Source: Skermanella rosea (GTDB lineage Bacteria > Pseudomonadota > Alphaproteobacteria > Azospirillales > Azospirillaceae). From it: a DNA stretch of 64,000 bases. The notes beneath the pieces are model-generated. The model saw only the letters and a list, made by a program, of their open reading frames with translations. It was not told where the DNA came from and ran no database searches. The first letter of the stretch is position 1. Every line of letters starts with the position of its first letter. The translations under genes were made by a program, and so were the position numbers. Positions 27,420 to 35,572 of this stretch are shown in pieces. The stretch covers positions 142,001-206,000 of the forward strand of contig NZ_CP086112.1 in assembly GCF_016806835.2 (NCBI RefSeq), given 5' to 3'.

Positions 27420-28384
27420 GGCATAAGATTCCCCTGCCGCGTCTTGGCAACGGCATGAAACAAATTCTTGAAGCGCCCCTGCTCACAGGCAATGCCGAAC
27501 TCGTCACGCAGTTTACGCAACATCATGCCCGATCGCCCCTGGACCGCTTCCCAGTGCAGCAGAATGAGGTGCTGGATCTCTTCATCGGTCGCCGGAGCGC
27601 GGACTGGCCGTAGCGGGGCCTTGAACAGTGCGAGCCTGGCCCGAATCCGTGCCGCATCCTCATCGGGCGAATGCGGAGCGCGGGGATCGAACAGATTTCT
27701 GACAAAGTCAGCAAGGGCTCTTTGGGCGAAATCGCCGTCCGTGCCTGGATAGGCGTCTGGGTCGTTCAAGCGATTGTCATAGGGCATCAGGTACTGCCGC
27801 AGATCCGATGGCACAGTTTCGGGATCAATGCGCAGAAACAGTCTCAGTCGACCAGGATTCTGATCGGCCCAACTTATCAGATCGGAGCGCATCATGTGAA
27901 AGTAGGGCCCCGATAAAGCGACCAAGAGAGTTGAGGTCTCTAGAGAGTTGAGGGTCGTGCTGAAGTGACTCACTGCGCATAGTTGCCTCCACCATTCACT
28001 GACATTGCCGTCGGTTAATAGCGCACCAATAGAGTTGGGCATTCCGGGCGAAACTGTAGCCTCGTAAGCAGGGATCATGATCCCTGAGTCAACCAGACCA
28101 AGCCCTGCTGAAGCAACGAAGAGAGGCGCGTTCAGATGCGTGCTAACCCACTTGGCTTCTACGAAAGCGCGTCCACAGTAGAGATCTATGCCCCTCAGAG
28201 TGCGAGGTAGATTGCTTAATCGAGAGGCCCAAACTGTTGCAAGCTTGGTTACCGGCCCTGGCAGTGAACTACCGAGTGTCGCCTCGAGAGAAGGCTTGGC
28301 ACGTTTACGATTGGTGCAGTTCGTAACAACGATAGGGCACCCGCCCGAAGAGAAATGTCTGATTTCATTCATTGACTGCGTCAC
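27413..28384 (-). CDS. dpdC: DpdC-like YaaA/DUF328-related protein
   Basis: A 323-residue protein, first of the modification operon. It has features of the DUF328/YaaA-like and DUF6884-like fold seen in DpdC: an N-terminal VVTNCTNRKR (the CSKRK-like element), IDLYCGRAFVEAKW (the lYxG.f motif) and LFVASAGLGLVDSG (the lSAkyGLl motif). In characterised Dpd systems DpdC acts after DpdA/DpdB, converting preQ0 in DNA to the 7-amido form. The listed start is GTG at 28384; ATG at 28372 (MNEIRHF) is an equal alternative. It overlaps the next gene by 7 bp. The 5' flank is AT-rich and holds the likely operon promoter. Confidence 0.78.
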   Translation of the reverse strand: MTQSMNEIRHFSSGGCPIVVTNCTNRKRAKPSLEATLGSSLPGPVTKLATVWASRLSNLPRTLRGIDLYCGRAFVEAKWVSTHLNAPLFVASAGLGLVDSGIMIPAYEATVSPGMPNSIGALLTDGNVSEWWRQLCAVSHFSTTLNSLETSTLLVALSGPYFHMMRSDLISWADQNPGRLRLFLRIDPETVPSDLRQYLMPYDNRLNDPDAYPGTDGDFAQRALADFVRNLFDPRAPHSPDEDAARIRARLALFKAPLRPVRAPATDEEIQHLILLHWEAVQGRSGMMLRKLRDEFGIACEQGRFKNLFHAVAKTRQGNLMPC

Positions 28385-28414
28385 TTAAGTAGGATCAACC
28401 GATGCACAACGATC

Positions 28415-28443
28415 ACCATAACTGCTAATTCGATGAAAGCCAA
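28415..28443 (-). promoter_or_regulatory. Possible promoter of the dpd modification operon
   Basis: On the minus strand TTGGCT (28443-28438) and TATGGT (28420-28415) are separated by 17 bp in an AT-rich stretch, and the dpdC start lies about 30 bp downstream. It is the only reasonable sigma70-like pair seen in this gap; the match is moderate. Confidence 0.3.
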
Positions 28444-28544
28444 CAGCCGGAAAAACTGCATCAAAAATTTTCGGGCAGTTGGATCTGTTAGTGAAATACA
28501 GTTGGCTAAATTTGAGCTATGATGCACCGGATACAGTGAGACCT

Positions 28545-28615
28545 TTAGGCGCGAAACGCGAGGTGGTTTTCCGCCTGTCGCGCGGTGAGTTGCTCGACGT
28601 GGTCTCGCGGAGGAC
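28545..28615 (-). pseudogene. Truncated gene tail adjoining IS3 copy A
   Basis: On the minus strand, a frame entering from the IS3 end reads RDHVEQLTARQAENHLAFRA then a stop at 28545. It looks like the last 20 or so codons of a gene whose body was lost when IS3 copy A arrived or when flanking DNA was deleted. Too short to identify. Confidence 0.3.
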
Positions 28616-28654
28616 TGAACCGCACCGGGATTCCCGGAGGCCGATTTGGTTGAG

Positions 28655-29560
28655 TCACGCCGCCCTGGCGCCGTCCTCGGTTTGAGCATAGTAGCGTGCT
28701 TCGGCCTCGGCGGGTGGAATGTTGCCGATGGGTTCGAGCAGGCGCCGGTGGTTGAACCAGTTGACCCATTCCAAGGTGGCGAACTCGACGGCTTCCAAGT
28801 TGCGCCATGGCCCTCGGCGTCGGATCACCTCGGTCTTGTAGAGGCCGTTGATCGTCTCGGCCAAGGCGTTGTCATAGGAATCGCCGACGCTGCCGACCGA
28901 CGGCTCGACACCGGCCTCGGCCAAGTGCTCGGTGTAGCGAATGCTGACATATTGCGACCCGCGGTCGGAATGGTGGATGAGGCCGCTGCCTTTGGCCGGA
29001 CGGCGGTCGTGAAGCGCCTGCTCCAGGGCATCCAGGACAAATCCGGCGTGTGCGGTGCGCGAGACCCGCCAGCCGACAATCCGCCGGGCAAACGTGTCGA
29101 TGACGAAGGCCACGTAAACGAAGCCTTGCCATGTCGCCACAAACGTGAAATCCGCGACCCACAAGGCGTTCGGGCAGGACGCCTGGAACTGGCGGTTCAC
29201 CCGGTCGAGCGGACACGGTGCCGCCCGGTCGCTGATCGTCGTCCGCACCGTCTTGCCGCGTGTCACCCCCTTCAGCCCCATACGCCGCATCAGCCGGGCC
29301 ACTGTGCAACGCGCCACGTCAAGGCCTTCCCGCCGCAACTGCCGCCAGACCTTCCTGACCCCGTAGACCTGGAAGTTCCCGTCCCAGATCCGCCGGATAG
29401 CCACGCTGAGTTCCGCATCGCTTCGCCAGCGGGCCGGCGCCTTTGACGGGTCAGTCCGCAGGGCGGCATGGGCGTGATAAGTTGACGGGGCGATCGGCAG
29501 CACTTTGCAGATCGGCTCGACCCCGTGGACGGCGCGCTGCTCGTCGATGAAGGCGATCAT
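28655..29560 (-). CDS. IS3 orfB transposase (copy A)
   Basis: DDE transposase subunit of about 301 residues, from the ATG at 29560 ([20 protein letters not shown]). The frame is open farther upstream to 29794 but that part overlaps orfA and is not OrfB-like. The DDE triad is visible in [17 protein letters not shown] and [13 protein letters not shown], with the typical NALWV and YNHRRLL-like ends. Apparently intact and potentially active. Confidence 0.9.
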   Translation of the reverse strand: MIAFIDEQRAVHGVEPICKVLPIAPSTYHAHAALRTDPSKAPARWRSDAELSVAIRRIWDGNFQVYGVRKVWRQLRREGLDVARCTVARLMRRMGLKGVTRGKTVRTTISDRAAPCPLDRVNRQFQASCPNALWVADFTFVATWQGFVYVAFVIDTFARRIVGWRVSRTAHAGFVLDALEQALHDRRPAKGSGLIHHSDRGSQYVSIRYTEHLAEAGVEPSVGSVGDSYDNALAETINGLYKTEVIRRRGPWRNLEAVEFATLEWVNWFNHRRLLEPIGNIPPAEAEARYYAQTEDGARAA

Positions 29561-29886
29561 TTCCTGAACGGGCGGTCGAGCTCCGCCTGGGCAAAATACG
29601 CCGATGCCTTGCGAAGGATCTCGTTCGCCTGGCGCAGTTCCCGGACCTCGCGCTCCAGCGCCTTGATCCGCTCCTGCTCGTCCGTCGTCGGGCCGGGCCG
29701 TTTCCCCTGGTCGCGCTCGGCCTGCCGGACCCAGCCCCGCAGCGTCTCCGCCGTGCAGCCGATCTTCGCCGCGATCGAGCTGATCGCCGCCCACTGCGAC
29801 GCGTGCTCGCCTTCGTGATCGAACACCATCCGAACCGCGCGTTCGCGGATTTCAGGGGCGTACTTGGGTGATGCCTGTTTCGTCAT
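29557..29886 (-). CDS. IS3 orfA (copy A)
   Basis: A 109-residue helix-turn-helix OrfA ([20 protein letters not shown], then the [13 protein letters not shown] recognition helix) followed by a leucine-zipper-like tail, [20 protein letters not shown]. It ends in an ATGA overlap with orfB; IS3-family elements usually make the active OrfAB fusion by programmed -1 frameshifting here. Identical to the copy at 54763-55092. Confidence 0.9.
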   Translation of the reverse strand: MTKQASPKYAPEIRERAVRMVFDHEGEHASQWAAISSIAAKIGCTAETLRGWVRQAERDQGKRPGPTTDEQERIKALEREVRELRQANEILRKASAYFAQAELDRPFRK

Positions 29887-29939
29887 GATGACCCCAGTCT
29901 CTCAAGAAATGGGGCCTCCGGTAAACCCGGCGCGGTTCA

Positions 29940-31151
29940 CTCTCCATCGTCTGGAATGCGCCGGTGAGACGATGCGCAATGCTCTCAACAGCCTGGCCGT
30001 GAGTGCCCCCGATTGGTTGCATCGGCTCAGTCCACCGGAGTGGCTGGAGCGTTATGGCCGACGGTTCGACGACTACCGTCTGCCCAAGGGCAAGGACGGA
30101 CGCCAAGCCTATGCCGAGCAGATCGGCGCCGATGGGCACGCGCTACTCGACGCCATCTACGCCCAGGAAACCGAGGCTTGGCTCCGGCAAATTCCGGCCC
30201 TTGAGATCATGCGGCAGGTCTGGGTCCAACAATTCTATCGGTCGGAAGGGGACATCCACTGGCGCACCGAAGCCGAGGGGGTGCCGCCGTCGGCCCTGTT
30301 CATCGCGTCGCCTTATGATCCCGAAGCGCATTTCGCCAAGAAACGCAGCACCTCCTGGGTCGGCTACAAGGTACATCTCACGGAAAGCTGCGAGGACAAC
30401 CAGCCTCACCTGATCACCCACGTGGAAACCACTGCTGCTCCTGTGGCCGACAGTGATGTGCTGGAGACGATACACGATGCTTTGGCCGCCGACGATCTGT
30501 TGCCGGCCGTGCATCTGACCGATACCGGCTATGTCGATGCCAAACGCCTGCTGTCCAGCCGCACCCGGTACGACGTTGACCTGCTGGGACCGACGCGCGG
30601 CGATTATCACCGCCGAGGGCGCGAGAACAAAGGCTTCGCCGCGCAGGACTTCACCATCGATTGGGAGCGACGCCAGGCGATCTGCCCGGCCGGGCAGACC
30701 AGTGCCAACTGGGTCCCGACGCAGGAACCCAGGGGCAAACCGGTCATCCGGGTCAACTTCGCCAGTTCGACCTGCAAGGCCTGTCCCCACCGCCTCGACT
30801 GTATCGACGCCGATGGTGTCAGGCGCACATTGACCCTGCAGGTGCCGGAGCTTCAGATCGCCTTGCAGGCAGCCCGGCATCGGGAGAAAACGGCAGAGTT
30901 CCGCGAACAGTACGGCAAACGGGCCGGTATCGAAGGGACAATCTCACAAGGCGTCAGGGCTTTCGATCTGCGGCGCTCGCGTTATATCGGGCAGGCCAAG
31001 ACGCATTTGCAGCATCTCCTGATCGCCGCCGCCATCGACCTGGGCCGCATCTATTGCTGGCTGGTCGGTGAACCGCGTGCTCAAACCCGCCAATCGGCAT
31101 TTACCGCCCTCATGATGCCCAAAGCCGCATAGGGAATTCGCCAGCGGTATC
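29940..31151 (+). pseudogene. IS1182-family transposase, 5'-truncated by IS3 copy A
   Basis: From 29940 the plus strand encodes about 395 residues matching the C-terminal two thirds of the intact IS1182 transposase at 46355-48025: RLECAGETMRN, SPPEWLERYGRRFDDYRLPK, YKVHLTESCEDNQPHLITHV, KRAGIEGTISQGVRAFDLRR. The first roughly 160 residues are missing, replaced by IS3 copy A. The element's 18-bp right inverted repeat, GAATTCGCCAGCGGTATC, is preserved at 31134-31151. Confidence 0.9.
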
Positions 31152-31189
31152 GGAAATGCGGATGGACCAAGCTTCATCCGCCCTTTACA
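31152..31189. repeat. ISL3-family left-end remnant
   Basis: A 38-bp stretch (ending GCTTCATCCGCCCTTTACA) that matches, reversed, the left terminal repeat of the ISL3 element at 46296-46335. It lies between the IS1182 right end and the serine recombinase remnant. An ISL3 element therefore inserted first and IS1182 then entered its terminal repeat, at the same base as in the 46.3-kb copy. Confidence 0.75.
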
Positions 31190-32185
31190 CAGGCCGACCG
31201 CGTTGGGCATCCTCGACCCTCGGAGATATGCTCAAGAACCCGGCCTACATGGGCGCCGCGGCGTTCGGCAAGACCCAGGCGGGACCCGCACCAGCCCGGC
31301 TCCGCCCCAGGCGCGGGGAGCCTGAGCACCCCAAGATCGACGGCGGCACCTACAACGCCCCTGCGCAAGACTGGGTGACGGTGCCCGTCCCGGCGATCGT
31401 CGACCCCGCGCTGTTCGAGGCGGTCCAGGCCCAGTTGGCCGAGAACCGCCTCCGCCACCGGCGAACGCCCGCTGGGCAGCGCCATCTGCTTCAGGGGTTG
31501 GTCGTCTGCAAGCTGTGCGGCTATGCCTACTACGGCAAGACAGTGTATCCGAGATCCCGCAGCGGCGAACGGCGCGAGTACCCGTACTACCGGTGCAGCG
31601 GTTCCGATGCGTATCGCTTCGGCGGGCAGCGCGTCTGCACGAACGCGCAGGTTCGCGCCGATCACCTGAATGCCGCCGTCTGGCGGGAGGTCGAGCGGCT
31701 GCTGAACGATCCGCACCGCCTGGCCGCCGAATATGAGCGCCGCCTCGACCAGGTACGGGATGGCGGCCCCGAGCAAATCGATCTGGCCGCTCTGGAAGCT
31801 CAAATGGCCAAGCTGAAGCGGGGTATCGACCGCCTGATCGACAGCTATGCCGAAGGGGTTATCGACAAGGGAGAGTTCGAGCCGCGCCTTGTCGGGTTCC
31901 GCCAACGCCTAGGCGGTTTGGAGGAACGCCGCCGAGCCTTGTTCGATCGAACTTCCCTGGAAACCACCCTGACGCTCCTGGTCGGACGGTTGGAGGACTT
32001 TGCTGGCCATGTCCGCAACAAGCTCGAAGCCTTCGACTGGCACCAGCGTCGTGACCTGATCCGCCTGCTGGTCAAGCGCGTGGAGATCGACCACACTGAC
32101 ATCACAGTCGTCTTCCGGGTCACACCCTTACCCGATGGGCATGATCCTGATAACAGCAGCCGGATTTTGCAAGATTGTCCGGGGC
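31190..32185 (+). pseudogene. Large serine recombinase, N-terminally truncated
   Basis: About 330 residues from the recombinase and zinc-ribbon regions of a large serine recombinase: TGRPRWASSTLGDMLKNPAY, MGAAAFGKT, the zinc-ribbon Cys pairs in LVVCKLCGYAYYG and RVCTNAQVRADHL, a coiled coil near 31750-31950, and the typical end VEIDHTDITVVFRV then RILQDC. The catalytic resolvase domain with the nucleophilic Ser is absent, removed where ISL3/IS1182 joined. At 32175-32185 the sequence runs into an IS3 fragment in the opposite orientation. The open frame continues to 32709 only as antisense of that IS. Confidence 0.85.
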
Positions 32186-32625
32186 GTCAACACGGCCCGC
32201 GAGTGCCAGTCCATGATCGCCACCAGGTAGATGAAGCCCTTGGCCATCGGGATGTAGGTCACGTCGCTGCACCACACCTGGTTGGCCCGGTCGATGGTCA
32301 GGCCGCCGAGCAGGTAGGGATACTTGGCGTGCTCGGGCGCCGCCTTGCTGGTATTGGGGCGCTGGTAGATGGCGACCAGTCCCATGAACCGCATCAGGCG
32401 CTGAACCCGCTTGCGGTTGACGGGGAAGCCCTGGGTGGCCAGCCACGCCGCCATGCGACGCGAGCCGTAGAAGGGCCGCGCCAGGTACTGGCGGTCGATC
32501 AGCTCCATCAGCCGGAGATCGTCGGCGCTGACCGGAGCCGGGCGGCGATAAACCGACGCCCGGCTGACGTCCAGCAACTGACATTGGCGGCGCACGGACA
32601 AGGTGGGATGCGCGTGGGCGATCAT
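32180..32625 (-). pseudogene. IS3 orfB, N-terminal half
   Basis: Encodes about 148 residues: SVRRQCQLLDVSRASVYRRP, PFYGSRRMAAWLATQGFPVN, and VWCSDVTYIPMAKGFIYLVA with the first catalytic Asp, ending at MDWHSRAVL where the natural continuation AWRLS is lost. A few junction-derived codons follow. The C-terminal half, beginning LAWRLSITMEAGF, lies at 55452 on the plus strand. Confidence 0.88.
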
Positions 32626-32645
32626 CGCGCGACGCTCGGCCCGGC

Positions 32646-32930
32646 CTACTTGCCGAGCCTCCTGGCCAAAAAATCGTTCTCGACCTTCAGCTGGCCGATC
32701 TGGCGGTAGAGTTCGCCGACCTGGGTTTCGCTGATCTTGTCATCGCGGTCGCTGCCGCTCTCGAACACGCCGGCCGCGCCGTCGAGCAGCGCCTTCTTCC
32801 AGGCATGGATCTGGCTGGGATGGACACCATACTCGCCGGCCAGTTCGCCGACCGTCCGGTCGCCCTTGATCGCCGCCAAGGCCACCTTCGCCTTGAACGT
32901 CGCGCTATGTTTCTGCCGTGACTGCTTCAC
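32646..32930 (-). CDS. IS3 orfA (split element)
   Basis: A 94-residue OrfA: MKQSRQKHSATFKAKVALAA, the helix-turn-helix TVGELAGEYGVHPSQIHAWK, and the C-terminal ETQVGELYRQIGQLKVENDF zipper. Complete in itself, but its partner orfB is truncated, so the element cannot move on its own. Confidence 0.88.
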   Translation of the reverse strand: MKQSRQKHSATFKAKVALAAIKGDRTVGELAGEYGVHPSQIHAWKKALLDGAAGVFESGSDRDDKISETQVGELYRQIGQLKVENDFLARRLGK

Positions 32931-33009
32931 TAACTGCTCCTGTTTCTAAGCCGCATATGGGAGCAGGACTCTCACATACCCACCTGTCTCATTTCCGGGA
33001 TCCACCTCA

Positions 33010-33371
33010 TTGTTCACGCCGCCTACCGGGTTGAACTTCAGGGCGACTCCCTGCGCAAACCCGCTCGCGGTGGCATCGCCCCTTCCGGCAGCGCCATCGA
33101 TCACCCCGCTTCCAACCTCGAGAAAACAAACGTAAAGTGAACTTACGTCAGACGCCCACGGCTGGCCCCGCCCCATGGGGCGGGGCCAGCCGTCGCCCTC
33201 GCGAAGTGCCTGCCATGGTTGAAGCGCAGGTGGCCGGATTGATGAAAATGCCGGTCGGATTCGTGAACATATGCACGCAGCATACCCTGCGCCATGTATT
33301 CCTCATGAATCGGTTAACCAGCATCACACTTCCGGAGATACGGGCACGCCAGACGGATTGAGAGGAAATCA
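33010..33371. other. Gap with protein fragment and a perfect palindrome
   Basis: No complete gene. At 33012-33130 the minus strand reads EVGSGVIDGAAGRGDATASG then FAQGVALKFNPVGGVNN, which looks like the inside of a secreted or repeat-rich protein cut by the IS3 end at 33009; its identity is unknown. A 36-bp palindrome follows at 33158-33193. The last 150 bp is the 5' flank of the small gene at 33372. Confidence 0.4.
33158..33193. repeat. 36-bp perfect palindrome
   Basis: ACGGCTGGCCCCGCCCCA followed by its exact reverse complement, with no spacer. As RNA it would form a very stable hairpin in either direction. There is no T-run after it on either strand, so a simple intrinsic terminator is not clear; a bidirectional attenuator, protein-binding site or element end are alternatives. 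Confidence 0.9.
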
Positions 33372-33830
33372 ATGCCTCAGATCATTCAACACATCGACCG
33401 GATCGCACGTCAGAAGCAGCGTGACGTTCTGATGATCGTATTCGGCATTGACGACAATATAAACGAAGAATTTATTGATTATTACGAGACGGATATATGG
33501 AGTAGTATTACAGCATGGCTGGATGAGCAAAAATTCTTGTGGGTCCCATGTGCTGGATTTGCCTTAGAGAACAGCATGGATTCATGTAGTGGTCAAATAT
33601 ATGTAGATATTCCATACGATGAACAGAATGCGGATTACAGAAAGTTGAAGGAGTATTTCGAAAAACCCGATGGAACGATGCGGATGCTGGGCGTCTCACT
33701 GCGTTATCTGCCACTCAGCGTCGCAATGCGGTCGTGTCCGAAGGTTGGTAGGAAATTGTCTGGCGGCGTAATCTCCTGAAGGTGAAGAACCCACACCGGC
33801 GGTCTGGCCACCGCCGCAGGAGATCACGCC

Positions 33831-35051
33831 ATGGAGAAGACTACATCCAACGACGCCGCGGTTCCATTGCTGGGCGACGACTGGTTCGATCCGTTGGAAG
33901 CCGGTGTGCGCCAGCGGATCCGCTCGTTCATCGAGGCGATGCTGGAGAGCGAGCTGGACGCGGCGCTGAACCGCGGGCGTTATGAGCGCGCCGGGCCACG
34001 CCAGGGGCATCGCCACGGCCATCGTGACCGACAGGTCCTCGGCACATTCGGCCCGACCACCGTGTCGGTTCCGCGCGCCCGGTTGGCCGGGGCCGACGGC
34101 ACGACCCGGGAATGGCGCAACCGGACGCTGCCGGCCTACAAGCGACTGACCAGGCAGGCCGAGGCGCTGATCGCCGGGACCTACCTGGCGGGCACCAACA
34201 CCCGCCGGGTCCGCCGCGCCCTGGGAGCGCTGTTCGGCGGGGCGGTCGGCAAGGACACCGTCAGCCGGGCCTGGCGCAAGGTCCAGGGCGACTGGGAAGC
34301 CTGGCAGAAGCGGGATCTGTCGCAGGACGACATCGTGCGCATCATACTGGATGGCACCGTGGTCAAGGTCCGGCTGGACAAACGGGCCACCGGCATCTCG
34401 GTGCTGGTGGCACTCGGTGTCCGGCGCGACGGCCAGAAGGTGCTTCTCGGCCTGCGCAATATGGGCGGCGAGAGCGAAGCCGCGTGGCGGGCCTTCCTGG
34501 ATGATCTGGTCGCCCGCAAGCTCGCCACGCCGGACCTGCTGATCATCGACGGCGCCCCGGGCCTGGAGGCGGCCCTGAGCGCCCTCTGGCCGGACGTGCC
34601 GCGGCAACGCTGCACAGTCCACAAGCATAGGAATCTCGTGGCCCACGCGCCCAAGAAGCTGCACGAAGAGATCAGCACCGACTACACCGACATGATCTAC
34701 GCCAGGACGGTGAAGGATGTCGAAGCCCGGCGGAAGGCGTTCGTGCGAAAGTGGCGGCTGAAGTGCCCAGCGGTCGCCGCCAGCCTTGAGGAGGCAGGTG
34801 CCAACCTGTTCACCTTCCTGCTCTACCCGCCCGACCAGTGGAAGTCGATCCGGACGACCAACGCCATCGAGCGGTTGCACGAGGAGTTCAAGCGCCGGAT
34901 CAAGACGCAGTGCCTGCTGCCGTGTGCCGAGACCGCCTGCATGCTGTTCTGGGCCCTGCTCGCCAGCGGCCAGATCACCCTACGCCGCGTTGACGGTTGG
35001 GACACCCTGCACGTCGCTCCCGCCGACCAGCCGCTTGACCTCGCCGCCTGA
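33831..35051 (+). CDS. IS256-family transposase
   Basis: A 406-residue Mutator-type DDE transposase. The Asp residues are visible in IILDGTVVKVRLDK and LLIIDGAPGLEAAL, and the Glu in TTNAIERLHEEFKRRIK; the RCTVHKHRNLVAHAPKK region between them is typical of the family. Complete and without frameshift. It ends within the first copy of the 320-bp duplication. Its element disrupts the small gene at 33372. Confidence 0.93.
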   Translation: MEKTTSNDAAVPLLGDDWFDPLEAGVRQRIRSFIEAMLESELDAALNRGRYERAGPRQGHRHGHRDRQVLGTFGPTTVSVPRARLAGADGTTREWRNRTLPAYKRLTRQAEALIAGTYLAGTNTRRVRRALGALFGGAVGKDTVSRAWRKVQGDWEAWQKRDLSQDDIVRIILDGTVVKVRLDKRATGISVLVALGVRRDGQKVLLGLRNMGGESEAAWRAFLDDLVARKLATPDLLIIDGAPGLEAALSALWPDVPRQRCTVHKHRNLVAHAPKKLHEEISTDYTDMIYARTVKDVEARRKAFVRKWRLKCPAVAASLEEAGANLFTFLLYPPDQWKSIRTTNAIERLHEEFKRRIKTQCLLPCAETACMLFWALLASGQITLRRVDGWDTLHVAPADQPLDLAA

Positions 35052-35436
35052 TCCGACGACCCTGAAGCTCAGGAGAATGCGCCCTCAGCAATTCCTACCA
35101 ACCTTCGGACACGACCGGTGCCAACCTGTTCACCTTCCTGCTCTACCCGCCCGACCAGTGGAAGTCGATCCGGACGACCAACGCCATCGAGCGGTTGCAC
35201 GAGGAGTTCAAGCGCCGGATCAAGACGCAGTGCCTGCTGCCGTGTGCCGAGACCGCCTGCATGCTGTTCTGGGCCCTGCTCGCCAGCGGCCAGATCACCC
35301 TACGCCGCGTTGACGGTTGGGACACCCTGCACGTCGCTCCCGCCGACCAGCCGCTTGACCTCGCCGCCTGATCCGACGACCCTGAAGCTCAGGAGAATGC
35401 GCCCTCAGCAATTCCTACCAACCTTCGGACACGACC
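34797..35436 (+). repeat. Tandem 320-bp duplication inside IS256
   Basis: Positions 34797-35116 and 35117-35436 appear identical, beginning GGTGCCAACCTGTTC and ending CACGACC. The repeat carries the last 85 or so transposase codons plus the right terminal repeat, so the element now has two right ends in tandem. Confidence 0.92.
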
Positions 35437-35572
35437 CGCAATGCGGAATGCCCACCACGACGAACCGGGCTTTTGGGAAAGATGGGCGAAAGACTTCTGA
35501 GCCGACCAAGCTTCCTGCAGGTATTGGCCCTCTGTCCAGATGCAGCAAGATCCCTTCCATCAACTTCGGTGG

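Larger units (their letters stand above)
28616..29939 (-). mobile_element. IS3-family element, copy A
   Basis: A 1324-bp element with inverted ends TGAACCGCACCGGGATTCCC (left) and, reversed, TGAACCGCGCCGGGTTTACC (right). It encodes orfA and orfB on the minus strand. An almost identical copy lies at 53822-55145; one visible difference is in the base after TTGA near the left end. Copy A has no target duplication (GAC on the left, CTC on the right), so its flanks have been rearranged. On the right it enters an IS1182 transposase gene. Confidence 0.92.
32180..33009 (-). mobile_element. IS3-family element, left half only
   Basis: Runs from its terminal repeat at 33009 (read leftward TGAGGTGGATCCCGGAAATG) through orfA and the first half of orfB, then stops abruptly near 32180, where the serine recombinase sequence begins. 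The missing right half of such an element is found alone at 55450-55907, ending in the matching terminal repeat TGAGGTGGCTCC (reversed). Confidence 0.85.
33730..35436 (+). mobile_element. IS256-family element with duplicated right end
   Basis: Left end GGTCGTGTCCGAAGGTTGGT at 33730; the matching inverted right end occurs twice, ending at 35116 and again at 35436. It is flanked by the 8-bp duplication CGCAATGC (33722-33729 and 35437-35444), the size expected for IS256. The native element would be 1387 bp (33730-35116); a 320-bp segment covering the 3' end of the transposase and the right terminus is tandemly repeated. Confidence 0.93.
33372..35500 (+). pseudogene. Small hypothetical gene interrupted by IS256
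   Basis: The gene starts at ATG 33372 after GAGGAAATCA, a good ribosome site, and runs to 33729, where the IS256 element enters. Removing the IS and one 8-bp duplication (CGCAATGC) joins ...LPLSVAM to RNAHHDEPGFWERWAKDF and a stop at 35498-35500, giving about 137 residues. The product is acidic and aromatic-rich (YYETDIWSSITAWL, DIPYDEQNADYRKLKEYF) with no recognised domain. Base composition is more AT-rich than the neighbours. It may have been a small toxin/antitoxin or immunity-type cargo gene; that is only a guess. With the IS in place the frame reads on for about 16 foreign codons and stops at 33779. Confidence 0.75.

Noticed and set aside
28646-29446. 266-residue plus-strand frame duplicated at 53852
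   Set aside because: Antisense of IS3 orfB; repeated only because the IS is repeated.
32186-32709. C-terminal extension of the serine recombinase frame
   Set aside because: The open frame continues only because the antisense of the IS3 orfB lacks stops; recombinase similarity ends near 32175.
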